NCBI RefSeq assembly: GCF_964204645.1
Contig: NC_134026.1
Location: forward strand, 4,216,001 to 4,280,000
Source: Tubulanus polymorphus
Lineage: Eukaryota > Nemertea > Palaeonemertea > Tubulaniformes > Tubulanidae
Direction of reading: 5' to 3'
DNA: 64,000 bases
Under the pieces are notes generated by a model. That model worked only from the letters and a program-made list of their open reading frames with translations, was not told the origin of the DNA and did not search any database. A program made the position numbers and the translations under genes. Each line of letters starts with the position of its first letter. The first letter of the stretch is position 1. This document shows, one piece after another, positions 1 through 11,200 of the stretch.

Positions 1-308
1 ACACCAGCCATCGTTTTTAATCATGCGCCAGACACACTCGAAATAGAACGTTCTCACAGCGTAGACAGGTGTTAGTGAGAGGGTATGTTAGAACGACGTG
101 CTTACACAAGGTCGGACCACACAAGGTCGGACCTTTATTAAAAAGATATGGTCTACTTTTTGCGTATGTACTTAATGAACGGCCCCAGATTTCAGGAATC
201 TATCATGATATCAAAACCCTTCAAATCTGATGCACAGCTATATATCTTCTCAGTACTAAATAATGACCATCCAACACGAACAGTACCGTGTTTAACACTG
301 TGCTACAG

Positions 309-476
309 ATGGTTTGCTTATCTATACTGATTCAGATACACAAATTATGCTACAACTTAATTTACAAGAGTTGTACCATGATGAGCCCAGCCGTGACCAG
401 TACAAATCCCTGTTAGGAGCAGGTGATCCATTTAAAGATATCATTATGTTTAGAACTGAGCAAGTCGACGTTGCCG
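309..476 (+). CDS. candidate internal exon of an unidentified plus-strand gene
   Basis: An open stretch follows an acceptor (gctacag, AG at 307-308) and runs to a possible donor after 476. It would start in phase 1 and read GLLIYTDSDTQIM, later AGDPFKDIIMFRTEQVDVAG. The amino-acid mix is coding-like, with balanced charged and hydrophobic residues and no low complexity. I do not recognise the family. No partner exon was found to the right before the minus-strand gene begins, and the left neighbour would lie off the window or be very short. It may instead be a fragment of a repeat or a chance open frame. Confidence 0.25.
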
Positions 477-559
477 GTGTATATACTGTAAATCTCCACT
501 TATCACTCTACTCGTACAATTTTCATGTTTCCAAACTTCTTAAAAACAAGCCTTCATAC

Positions 560-565
560 TTTATT
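560..565 (-). terminator. polyadenylation signal AATAAA of the KH/CCHC gene
   Basis: The plus strand reads tttatt, so the minus strand carries AATAAA about 260 nt after the stop codon at 829-827. It is the first canonical hexamer downstream of that stop. A second AATAAA on the minus strand lies near 133-138. Confidence 0.4.
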
Positions 566-826
566 TACACTTGAATTAATCATCTAGTCATTTTTTTTCG
601 TTGAGCAAAATTGATTTTCTTTCTTAATCGAATAGCCTTCACAGGTCAGTGTGTGTGTGGCCGAGATGACATATCACGCATGCAGTATTCGGTTGTTCGT
701 ACACTCGTTTTTATAAGTTTTCCGCAACAATAAATTTGACCTCAAACTAGCGACAGTGAAAATGTACGGTTTACAATAGCACAATTTAATCAATGCGTAA
801 TTACACCGTTATACGAGAGAAGGAAA

Positions 827-3800
827 TTAACAATAATTACCGTAACTACCGCCGCCGCCTCCGCCGCCGCCACCACCACCTCCACCACCACCAGATCGAT
901 TCGGACAATCCCTCGATATGTGTCCCTCTTCCTGACACGTGTAACATGTACGACGTCCTAGAAGTCAAGCGGAAATCAAATCAGACATAAATATCACCAC
1001 AGCCCATTTCTATCCTGCGGATAACAGACTGCGCTCGGTGAATTTCTTACGGGTTTCACAATTCCATTTTCCATACCCAGATTATTAATGTTCCATACCC
1101 CTTAGTTTAAAGCCCTGAACACACACAAGGCGATTTTATTCGCACAGCGTCTGCGATTACAGATTTCACAGCGAGATTAGCATAGCGTGTTTGGTCGGCT
1201 GCAGGCGATTATCACGTGTGGTCTGTCGCATGCAAAAATCAAACATGTTTGATATTTTCGTGGCGAATTTTATCGCAGCAAATATTTCCGTGCAGTGTGA
1301 ATTTTGCTGCGAACCACTCGAAATCAACCAATCAATGACTAGCAACAACAACAACAATTTTAAGTTTCCTGGACGCAGCCATCTCCCGTTTGATCACATG
1401 ACCACGAACTGCGCATGAGGTTGCCAACAGCTGATTGCATAGGTGTGTTCGCTCTGCGCTATATTCACTGCGAAAATCGCATAGTGTGTTCGGGCTTAAC
1501 AGGCAATGTAATGTAACCATCACATTAACATAACCGTTAATGTGATGGTTTACTAAGCTATATTTTTTTCTACACAATACCGAAACCAGATTTAAAATTG
1601 GCTGTGACTGTGTAAACGGGGATAAGAAATTCTGGTCAAATTGTGCCGATTTAGGGCAGGCATAAATTATGCCTGCCCTAAATCTTCCTTCAATTACAAT
1701 CTAGACAAAAATATCCAATTGCATATCTCTCAAAATAGTTTTTTCAAGGAATCGTAAGGACCCAGAGTTAGTTAGTACTTACCACCGCCGCCGCCACCAC
1801 CTCCACTGTAGTTATTATATCCACGATCACCACCTCTATTATTATATCCGCGATCACCACCACGGCTAAAACCACCGCCGCTATAACTGCCATAACCGCC
1901 TCCGCTGCTGTATCCACCTCCGCCGCTGCCATAGTCACCTGCAATAAATCAATTAAACACTCCTATATGTTAGACATTGTATTACTTCTCTCTCCTTTTA
2001 TTATTTTTCTGTTAGTGCACATCTTTGTGTCACACATTTTTGTTTTTTGTCTGTTTGTTGTTATTGTTGTTTTCTTCATTCACAATCTTATACTTTGGAT
2101 TTATGATGAATAAATTGAAATTGAAATTGGATTGCACACTTTCTCATGACAGAAATGCAAGGAATATCGAAGACCAGAGAAATCAGATTTCTAGGACTCT
2201 TCTTCAAGTATATAAGTAATAGTCATTTCATTTCTATAGTCCCTTTTTACTGTGATACAATGTTCAAACTTTGTATCATTACCCCCAGCCTTTAACTAGT
2301 CTCTTGTCGATTTATCAGTCATCCATCCATGGGGAGAAGTAACATCTGAGCAGCTGCTAGGTGCGGAGGGGTTATCCATCAGACCAGGTACCTATTTACC
2401 CCTCGGCGAAAAAAGAGGCAATGAGGATAAGTGTCTTGCCTGGGGACCCTACGGTAATGTACTGGGTTCGAAAGTACTTGAATCAGTAAAATAGTACCGA
2501 GGAACTCTGAGAGGCTTTCCTTACCCGCGTTAAATCCGTTGACAATGTCTTGAATCAATTCTTTAGCTTTCTCGACAGCTTCAAAGATTCCGGTCAATTG
2601 AACTGGTGTCTCGTTGCCTACGCGACCTTCATTGTCAACCTGAAATATTCAATGATATATTCTTACATTTGTACATCAGCAGTTCCACCTACATCTAAAC
2701 AACATAAGGCCCCTACAGAATGGTCATTCCTGGATATAAGGGTTTTTCAACGAGTTTTAAAGGAGAATATCTCAAATTTCGCGGAAGCGTCAGCATCACT
2801 TTCAATCCCAATTACTGCATTCTCCTCCTAAACCAGTAATTAAGTTGTTTTGTTAACAAATCTTAATCCTTTATTTATGTTAACTCAGTTCTAAGTTTAT
2901 ACAAGTTTTTAAGGAGAATATTTCAAATTTCTGTTCCAATGTGTCTGCATCACTCCCATCCCAAATACTGTAGTCTCCTCCTTAACTAGTAATTCAGTTG
3001 TTTTGTTCACAAATTTTTATCCTTACATTAACCGAACTCTGTTTTTAATTCGATAATCGAATTATTTGGTGAAAAACGATTTAGACGTAACACTTCTAAT
3101 TGCATCTCGAAACTGGAGTTTTAAATTGAGTTTCAGTTTCTAAGAATCGAGTCCTGTAGTAGGGACCGTGCAACATTGCTGTGCCTGAAGAAAGCCCTAA
3201 TCCTCTCGATTTTATAACAATGAAGATTTAAGGTTGTTTAATTCCGATGATAGACTTGGAGAATATTCTCTGGGAGAAATCAGTTCCCTCTCCGGAATTT
3301 TAATAAGTAACTGATAAATTCATCATTCAGAATTATAAAATTTCTAACTTACTTTGATTCCTGCACCACTTTTACTTTGCAGTTCGCGTACTTTTTCGCC
3401 ACCTTTGCCGATGATTCGACCTACCACATCAGTGGGCACCTTCATTATAACTGGATCTTCCTAAAAGAGCGATAATTGGGTTAGGTTAATTAAGACTTGT
3501 TCGGCGCTAAAAATCATTCATCACTGATATCAGATTGAAGGAATGTATTGGTGATTGACTTAACGTCCATCTGGTGACAATGAAATGCCAGGCTAATTAC
3601 TCGTCAGTCAAATTGGCTGAGGAAGATTTCATTGTTAAAAAATAACCTTCCCATTCCTGACTGTGGTTTGTGAAAATATCCGATCGTGAAACTAAACCAC
3701 AGACAGGTTACTGACTAGCGCCCAGCGTCAGTGACTGGCGGTTAATCAAACTTGATAAAAAATAAAAATTCCAACTCAACTGACTGAGCTTTTTTTCATC

Positions 3801-4104
3801 GAATTCAACACAAAATCATAAACTTCAAACACCAGACCAAATACTGTGTAAGTAGTCACACATTGAACTGAATGAATGTACTTATCATATCATTAACATA
3901 CTCAGTGAAAAGCAACACGCTGGTTTAATTCACTGCGCATTTGCGGTGACGCGATCCCGCGTTCGTTGTTCGGAGTTTGGGGCGGAGAAGAAAGAAACCA
4001 TAAAATACTGGCTTTCAACGTTCAACCACTCGACCGATATCGTAGACATCGCTCTAAAAAATATCTCATTCGACGTCGAGAAAATGACTTACCCCGTGAG
4101 ACAT
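827..4104 (-). CDS. small KH domain, RGG-box and CCHC zinc-knuckle RNA-binding protein
   Basis: Five minus-strand exons join in phase: 4104-4093, 3460-3353, 2639-2525, 1938-1783 and 957-827, giving 522 nt and 173 residues. Exon 1 is only ATG TCT CAC GGG before a GTAAGT donor. Residues about 5-75 form a type-I KH domain with the GxxG loop in VVGRIIGKGGEKVRELQ. Residues about 79-130 are glycine, tyrosine and serine rich with RGG repeats. Next comes a CX2CX4HX4C knuckle (CYTCQEEGHISRDC) and a polyglycine tail ending SYGNYC. The protein is probably a single-stranded RNA binder. Related KH or knuckle modules occur at the N-termini of some DEAD-box helicases (DDX43 or Vasa-like), so this could be the front of a longer gene if a weak donor inside the last exon is used. 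No helicase motif is visible to the left. The name is left open. Confidence 0.72.
1111..1496. mobile_element. PIF/Harbinger-like MITE in intron 4 of the KH/CCHC gene
   Basis: A 386-bp element is bounded by imperfect terminal inverted repeats: AGCCCTGAACACACACAAGG at the left, and at the right, read on the complement, AGCCCGAACACACTATGCG. It is flanked on both sides by TAA (1108-1110 and 1497-1499), a 3-bp TWA target duplication typical of PIF/Harbinger elements. No transposase frame is present, so it would be non-autonomous. The interior carries further GCGATT/AATCGC motifs in both orientations. Confidence 0.6.
1515..1550. repeat. 14-bp inverted repeat (hairpin)
   Basis: AACCATCACATTAA at 1515-1528 is perfectly complementary to 1537-1550 across an 8-nt loop. 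It lies just right of the MITE in the same intron. No function is evident. Confidence 0.5.
1648..1684. repeat. 37-nt near-perfect palindrome
   Basis: GATTTAGGGCAGGCATAA (1648-1665) and its exact complement (1667-1684) flank a single central base. It lies in intron 4 of the KH/CCHC gene, close to the acceptor side of the glycine-rich exon. It may be a relic of a foldback element. Confidence 0.6.
2320..2495. repeat. SINE-like interspersed repeat candidate
   Basis: The stretch includes CAGGTACCTATTTACCCCT, a GAGGCAATGAGGATAAGTGT block, CTTGCCTGGGGACC and a B-box-like GGGTTCGAAAGT. This order resembles the tail of short dispersed repeats seen in many marine invertebrate genomes. I judge it from general pattern memory only, and boundaries are uncertain. 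It lies in intron 3 of the KH/CCHC gene. Confidence 0.3.
2753..3036. repeat. diverged tandem duplication of about 140 bp
   Basis: Copy 1 (about 2753-2896) and copy 2 (about 2904-3036) share the same order of blocks: GTTTTTAAGGAGAATATNTC, GTCTGCATCACT-like, CTCCTCCTNAAC, TAGTAATT, GTTGTTTTGTTNACAAAT and CCTTA. Many substitutions and small gaps separate them. It is intronic with no coding content. Confidence 0.55.
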
Positions 4105-4613
4105 GTTTTCGTTGCGAATGCTTGTAGTAATACTGTGGAAATGCAGAATATAGAGACGAAAACCGCACGCTTCGTGTTCTGTAAGAAAATGGCGCCGGTG
4201 AGAAGAGCATCATCGGGGGAGAAAGTAGAGATCTGAAATCCGTTAATCGTCGATTTCGTATAAGGCCTTTCTAACTAGAAGTGCTCCGATACAGCGGGCA
4301 AAATTTAGGAAAAAATGAAAATAGTTTGTAATAATTGCTCATTAGTGGGTTTGAATTAGGAAATGATGTCGAAATACTTGTAAGATTTTAATTTTGCTGA
4401 GAGGGCCCCTCCCATCCTTTATCTCGCTTGCCAGGGTATGTATTATTGAATTGCAGAATAATAGCAATCGACACCAGGAATCGGATACATCGCTATTATA
4501 AGTGTCACGTCATGGAAATAAACTATTACGGATAGAAAATATATTCTCAGTGATGATTCAAATTGAAAGATTTGAAGCCGGTTCCTGAATTAAATTGAAT
4601 TGAATTGGCCAAC
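4105..4613. promoter_or_regulatory. head-to-head promoter interval between the KH/CCHC gene and MRGBP
   Basis: The start codons of the two genes are 509 bp apart and point away from each other, so both promoters and 5' UTRs must share this space. A YY1-like AACATGGCGCC sits on the MRGBP start (4611-4621) and a related AAAATGGCGCCGG lies at 4187-4199. Another perfect AAAATGGCGGC sits in MRGBP intron 1 near 4837. No TATA box is evident. Such layouts often drive housekeeping genes from a bidirectional promoter; that is an inference here. Confidence 0.5.
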
Positions 4614-7165
4614 ATGGCGCCCACTACAAGTACAACAAGCGATCACGAAAACAGGAACAGCGATGGATTAATTTGGACGATCGAACAAGAAATAAGTTTA
4701 TTTCATGCAATGAGAAAGCATAAACCAGTTGGTAGGTATATACGATTTTATAATATCGTAATTAATTAGTCGTGGATTGGTGGAAAGATTGAATCTTTAT
4801 CAAAAGACCGTACCGGAGACGAGATCGTCGATACAAAATGGCGGCTTTTTCAACCGTAGAAAATAGTTACTGTATCTAAGAAGCTAGGCTCTTGGGCAGG
4901 GGTTAGGGTCGGGCTATGGTTTAGGGTTAGGGTTAGATTTTGCACAAAATAGGGTAGGCAAGGTTAAGGTTATAGGTATCAAAGCAGTTCTGACAGTTGA
5001 CCTTGCTCGAGTAGCTTTTTAGTTAGCTGCAGACTGTGCCACTCCTGCCAGTGGTATAGACTACGCCGGTGCTTGTGTGTTTGAATCACAGTTTTTGAGA
5101 TAATTACTGAATATAGTGGATTTGCGAATGTGCAGAGGCAATCAGCGATCTTGACTGGGACATTTGAAACCGTCTTCTATGAGTGTGGCTTTGAGCGGGA
5201 CAGTCAAGAGACGTTGAGATTGACTGACTTGGTGGTCGTCACTGGTGGCTGGTGGTGGGGGTGAATCAGACTACACCACCCCCTCTCTGGCTCAGTTGCA
5301 GGAGCTTTTCACATAAGGTTGCCCGGTCTCCACTGGCTAACTTTAACCAATTTTTTTAGAAAATGGCCCCATCGAAAATAGGCTGAGACTTAACTCCATT
5401 GTACCAATCGATTCAATAATTCTCTATATGCTTAGGCAGTGAACATTTTTGCTGACCCGGTCATTATCCCTGTTAGCCTACGTTGTTACACCCATAACAT
5501 GTTTTTTAGATAGGCCTATTTCATTCGAGGAAGTGAGGAAAAGACTTAGGCCTTAGAGAAAAAAGTGCAGAAAATGTATGATTCGAACCTGGGCCAGTAT
5601 ATTACCGGCATAGCATCTACCCACTAGACGACTGAGGCTTGTTGCAATCCAATGTTTTACTATAGCCCTAAAATGAACCGTAAACCCTAACCCCCTAGAC
5701 CCTTCTCCCTATCCTAACCCATAACCTAATTGTATTTACAGTATATATTATCTATAAGATAATTTAGAGGTAGCATCAACAGGATGTTGCTTTTATTCAA
5801 TGAATCTGTTATTTTTGTTTAATAGGTGTAACCCGTCACTTTCAAATGGCTTGTCTCCATGATAAAATGAACCACAGCGTTGTTAACAATAAAACCATAT
5901 CTACCAAAGATATTTGGAGTCATTTACGAAAAATGTATGATTTAGCGGCATTGGTAAGTCACGCGGTAAAATATGTTCTCTCGGTCTATTTCATTTTAGC
6001 TAAAGATAACATAAGAAACAATAGATCTGCAAGCATTTATATAGTGCTGTGTTATTTTTTTAGAATGAATCAGAAATCACTCCATTTCCGAATAAGCAAG
6101 TAGACTTCGCCCTTCCTAGTACTGAATTTGGTAATTTAATGCGAGTGAAAGGTGACAATAATGCTCAGAATATTCAAGATAGTAAGTATTTTCTCTTTTC
6201 AATGTTGTGTTTGGTTGTATATTTAGGGCAGCATCAGCTGTAACAACAGTAAAGCAATAAGGAATTGATTTTCATGTACGTTGAAGGCCATTTATTTAGT
6301 AAGGATCATTAGACCATTGAAATGAATCCGGTTCCATTAGATTTCTGTATTCAAAATCATTCACATACCATAAACTGTATAGGTATAAGAATGGGATTCG
6401 TTAAATGAGCATATTATAGGCTATATGAGATTGCCCCCGAAATAAGCCTGTCTACTACACCATTTCGCTGATCTAAAGTGCCGCTACTATTTGACAGTTA
6501 ATTCTTCTTTTTTGTTGAGACCTCCATTCACTGGCTTTCTGGTGAATCATCGAATATACAATCAAACTTGTTGTCTTTTAAAGTTTCTTTTGTGCTAATT
6601 TGGTATGGATCAGACCACTAAATAAATCTGATATTGAAAATGAGTGTGACAAAATAGTTCAAAATTTCAAATTGATTTTTCTTAGTTTCCATAGTCCATA
6701 TTCGACACTTTGCCAGAAATTCCGCGAATTACTTGACAAAATTCTTTCAAAACCAGAATAGGTTCTAGTTATTTCTTTATGAATTGCTATATTTCTTATC
6801 AAAGAAGCTTGGGCCTGTTACTCCGGCCTGAGTCCCATTAGTGGTGAAAACTACGGGTCTGCGTGACGCGATACTAGCTAATTCGTAGGAACTTAAAAGA
6901 AGCACCTTTTGTAATTTCGATATTAAATCAAGTGAATGCTTTTTCAGCTGCGGGAAAGATGGATAAAAGTGACAAACCGGCCAAAAGTGTCATCGAAAAA
7001 TACGAAAAACTTTCGAAATCGTCGTCAAAATCGTCGCTTTCAACATCGGTAAAAACGAGTACGCCGGACAATTCACCGAAGCGCAAACGAACGCGTCAGA
7101 CTCCGAACCCAAGTCCTGCCGTCGGTAAAGATGAACCGACTCCTAAACGTTTGAGACGGACTTGA
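4614..7165 (+). CDS. MRGBP: MRG/MORF4L-binding protein, NuA4/TIP60 complex subunit (EAF7 family)
   Basis: Four exons join in phase: 4614-4731, 5826-5953, 6064-6181 and 6948-7165 (TGA 7163-7165). They give 582 nt and 193 residues, close to the roughly 200 of vertebrate MRGBP. Residues 18-90 carry the family core: LIWTIEQEISLFHAM, HKPVGVTRHFQMACLHDKM, KDIWSHLRKMYDLAALNESE, then a TPFPN motif. The C-terminal third is basic and serine rich (SPKRKRTRQTPNPS, PKRLRRT), matching the disordered tail and likely a nuclear signal. The protein bridges MRG15/MRGX to the NuA4/TIP60 histone acetyltransferase complex in the nucleus. The start has a YY1-type ATGGCG context. It diverges from the KH/CCHC gene and is followed on the same strand by RGS22. 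Confidence 0.93.
4893..5727. repeat. telomere-like motif arms in opposite orientation in MRGBP intron 1
   Basis: Near 4918-4936 the plus strand reads TTTAGGGTTAGGGTTAG, preceded by degenerate GGTTAGGGTCGGG. Near 5670-5715 it reads AACCCTAACCCCC followed by degenerate CCTAACCCATAACC. The two blocks are inverted relative to each other about 750 bp apart and could be ends of one decayed element or independent interstitial telomere-like repeats. Confidence 0.4.
5578..5640 (-). repeat. tRNA-derived SINE head or tRNA pseudogene
   Basis: On the minus strand an A-box-like TCGTCTAGTGGGTAGATGC is followed 30 nt later by a B box GGTTCGAATC. Between them GCCGG-TAATATA-CTGGC could form an anticodon-like stem, but loop position 33 is not U and no matching 3' acceptor strand follows. 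This fits a tRNA-derived SINE head rather than a working tRNA gene. It is in MRGBP intron 1, between the two telomere-like blocks. Confidence 0.45.
5827..6947. other. introns 2 and 3 of MRGBP
   Basis: Apart from the exons at 5826-5953 and 6064-6181, this stretch (notably 6182-6947) holds AT-rich intron sequence. I see no exon, RNA gene or clear repeat in it. Confidence 0.6.
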
Positions 7166-8239
7166 ACAACACCAGTGTGAATGCAATAACATTACTATGA
7201 CATTTTATGCGCATTTGTTTACTTATCATAATGATTGATTTATGTACATATATATACTAGGGACGATCGAAGATCAATAATAAAAGTCACTTAAACTTCA
7301 ATCAATTTTGGTTGTTATTAGTTGAGTTTTATTTCCTTGAATGAATTATATGACTGGATCTTTGGCCTGCTATTTACAATTTGTGCTGGTAATTTGAAGT
7401 TTGTGAATTGTAACCTTGTTGATTTTATCGGTCACCCTGTAAAAGAATCTGGTAGAATTTTTTCTCTGTTCCTTTTTAATGAGTAACGCTGTCACTTGCC
7501 TAGAATAAACTTGTCAGCTTTTTTTCTGTCCAACCAATGCTGATTTCTCATAGTCCCCGGATTGGATTTATTTCAAAACAGGTTTAGAATGTAGTCTATA
7601 TTTACTCTAAATATTAAATTTTCTGTAAAACCTGCCTGTCAATTGTCATCTTTGAAAGACAAAAATGCTTATACTTAGATGCATATACTTAAAAATATAT
7701 TGAAAATCACCAAATATTCTACCTAAATATTGTCTAATGGAACAATGATAGACGTGAAGATTATCCAGTTATATGTAAAGTTCTTGTTCTGCTTGAATTA
7801 ACGCGCAGTAACTTAACATTGACAGACAGATTATTCCTTTGCTTTGTGCAACAGTAGAATTAGTAACCTCGTAGAAATTACTGCAATTATAATAAAAGAC
7901 TGGCGGGCGGGCTTTGTAAAAGCTTGAGTTTTGTTATGGTAATAACTATGTTTCTCTTGAATAGAATGTGTTACCTATAGCAGTAAAATAAAGCACTGGT
8001 TACTAAACAGATTGAAGTCTGTATGTAGAGTGTACATTTCTCATTTCTACTGTCCGAAGCAATTAGATTAATAAGTGGTGACGACGAAGCATAGCCTGCA
8101 ACTTTCAGTTCAGTGTAGTCCGGATAACTACTGGGAACAGTCCACTGTTCATTTATGTAATGGGGAAGTATCGTGATTATTAAATGGATTGATTTTGTTG
8201 ATGTCAACGTACGGTTTCCAATAGACAGACTTTGGAAAA
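7166..8239. other. MRGBP 3' UTR and intergenic gap before RGS22
   Basis: It contains the MRGBP 3' UTR and poly(A) signal, then about 950 bp of AT-rich sequence running into the putative RGS22 start. The short open frames on either strand show no splice support or recognisable motif. Confidence 0.6.
7279..7284 (+). terminator. polyadenylation signal AATAAA of MRGBP
   Basis: A canonical hexamer about 114 nt after the MRGBP stop codon and the first one downstream of it. Confidence 0.6.
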
Positions 8240-11200
8240 ATGAAGACGCAACAATCGTCAACGCAGTGTCGTGTCATCAAAGTTTTCATAGGTAAATTAC
8301 ATGTAGTATTAAAATTTGTTAATTTTCACTTGGATATGGGATTGTAGATACAATGTAAAACTGTCTAAGAAACCTGAACTTCGAAATTACTGCTCAATAT
8401 TTTTCAGACTACATTTAGTCAGACATCTTAATAACTCTGGCAAATTAATGCTAAGAATGAAATACAAACAAATTATATTAGATATTCTATTGACAGAACT
8501 TGAACTTGAACTTGAACAGCGCTGCCAACTGATCCCAATTTCAGAGATTCTATGTGGTTTAGCTTTCCTGGTTGTGTATTTTGTGGTACTGAATGTGAAT
8601 CAGTGTCCCTTATCTTGTGTTCTTACTAGGTATAGTTATCATCCCAGTTATTCAAATGCTCATGTTGGCAGCTTTAACAATGACATTTTTCCTTTAGTAT
8701 CCATGAATACAAAATCGAACTTGGAATAGAATTCACATACAATGTGCAATTACGTACTAGCATCCTTAAGTTCTTGGTTAATGCTTCAGGAGATCCCTGA
8801 TGTCATTAACAATATTCAGTTTATAATGTCCAATGTGTTACCACAATCCAAATGGGTTCTTATTGATGTGTTTTTATTGATGTGAATGGTCATTACAACT
8901 AAATGTAATGAAAGTCTTTGTGCAAACTTTTCGACCATCCATTAACAGTGGACATTCATTAAACTTGAATAGCCTTAATTCATGAGCAAATAATTACATG
9001 TGCATTTTCATTCAGATATTCTCCTATCCAATAGTTGAAAGAAGATTGAAATACTTGATATAAACTCCTTGTCGGTTGAAACATATTGTCAATTAGAATA
9101 TATATGTTTGAAATTCTGCTTGTATTTTGTTTTCTACTTGTAAATGCACTTATCTGCTCCCTATTTTTGCTATTTCAGATCCACCAGATATCGAATTAGA
9201 AGATTTTGTAAGTAAACCCTCTATTGATAAGATATGTTTTACCCGAGACAAAGCCAAAATAACACTGCCTAGAGCTTGATAATTCATACAGTCTTCACAC
9301 AATGCAATCTAGTGTGTGCTTCAATAGTGGATAGTAATGTCTTCAGAATTTATTACATTTTTAAAGTGTATTACATTGTGCTCGTGTGAGAGTAAATGAG
9401 CAGGCTATTATTTCTACCAAAAGTGCCGTATAATATTTTATGTTTATCAGACTGCAGGTGAATGTATTTTGTTTGGCCGTGTTAAACATTACCGGGGAAT
9501 CATAAACGCGCAGTCACCATAGAGCGACACTGAGCAATAAAATATTTGTTCTTAGTGCTATCTGAACATATCAACTGCTTGTAATTCAATCCCTTACGGG
9601 AGTATTCTAGTAAACGGTGATTGCCATTTCGGAGTTAACGTTCTTATTGTGCACACAGATATATAACAAAGAGAGGAAAAAATGCTGTCTAGCTGATTAC
9701 CGTAGATTTATTTAAAAATGACTTTTCGTATTTGTGAAATAGAAAAACGGCTGGTATGTATGATAGCATATAAAACATGGGTCATTCATTAGCATCCTTT
9801 TAGTTTAGTCTAGTTTTAATATACATGAATTGATATATACCATCATAAATAGTGTATATAGTGCAATTTATTAAGTAAGTATTAATTAAGCATTAAATTA
9901 CTGAGCGATTCATTATTGAGCTATGTATAAGCAAATGTAAGCAGTGTGACTGGCATGAATTAATGGACCGTGATGTACCCAGATACACCTGAATCTTCTA
10001 ATACCGGTACTTGTTCCTGTATCGGGCAATTAAGGTGGATAAATATTATTTTACACGACTTCACAGTTGCTTGGCTACTGAAACGAAAGTCGAAGACTGC
10101 GGAAGTCTATTATTGACTGTATCCGTGCTTATCAGTTCATTACTGAAATCTATACTTTCCGTAGTTCATAGCTAGTAATTGAAGACGGAATTGCCTTTCT
10201 AATAGGATAAATAGAAATCCTATAGTTACTATGACATCGTGATCATTTGAGATCATGTTTTCTGGTGGAGACATCAATGAATATGCATGAACGGTTTTAT
10301 GTCGCCAGTGCACAGGCTGCTGTCATGGCAACATTGTTTTCTCGATCAGCGATTAATAAACTATGGTTTATAATGATGAAGTCCTGTACCTTAATAAAGC
10401 AATAGCTTATTGAAAGCTGGGTATTATCAGCGATGCATTTCATTCCTAAGTAATCTATTATTATGCCTCGCCCTGTTGTCATCGTGGTATTGAAAGTTAT
10501 TATATCTTATTAGGGGTACGAAGACTTCATTGTCTATACGCAGTATGTAAACTCTCAATGATACTTAGTTTGTCGAAATTGGTTCATACGCACCTGATAT
10601 ATCCAATTAGTTTAACTAATTCCCAATCAGAAATATGAATTCTTGAAATTAAATTCATCTTAATTTTACAGGAAGATGCCCTCGCAACTGATGAATTATT
10701 CGTTGAATACTTCAACTATTACCTATCCTTGCCGGTAAGCCCAGAACTAAAATTGATAAAAGTCATAGGAAATTACCCGTTAACGATAATGCTATATTAC
10801 GAAGAACAATTTGCGGTGTAATGCTTCGATTTCAGTGTTTTCATGAGAAGCTGTTGTTCAATAAGGACACCGGGGGATTTGAGGTGGTCAACAATGCCAG
10901 GAAAGAGCTGTCCAAAAAGATCAAGACAGCTGTGAGGTCACAGAAACGTCGTAATCGAATTTACCGACCCGTAAAGAAACATAGTTATATAGACATTCCA
11001 CTGATTCCTATTGAAGATGTTCCTGCTCCACCTGCTGAAGAAATTGATACCACATTCACTGTTCAGGTATTTCTTCATGTTTATGAAATGTTTAGGTTTT
11101 CATTCTCACTCATCGTCATTTTATATCGTCAATCTTCATCCGTAAATCAAATGTTATTTCATAATTCTTCGTCATAGGCTTTGAATAAGGAACAGGGAAT

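Noticed and set aside
793-990. Plus-strand frame with RRR and HHH runs
   Set aside because: Antisense of the glycine-rich and zinc-knuckle exon of the KH/CCHC gene.
3946-4236. 96-codon plus-strand frame overlapping the divergent promoter
   Set aside because: Overlaps the first KH exon on the opposite strand and the shared promoter; composition not distinctive and no downstream splice partner.
5578-5640. Functional tRNA gene
   Set aside because: A and B boxes are present, but the 3' acceptor strand and U33 are missing, so it is treated as a SINE head or pseudogene.
8316-8729. 137-codon plus-strand open frame in RGS22 intron 1
   Set aside because: Leucine/isoleucine-rich read-through of AT-rich DNA, no splice sites in phase with RGS22, no recognisable motif.
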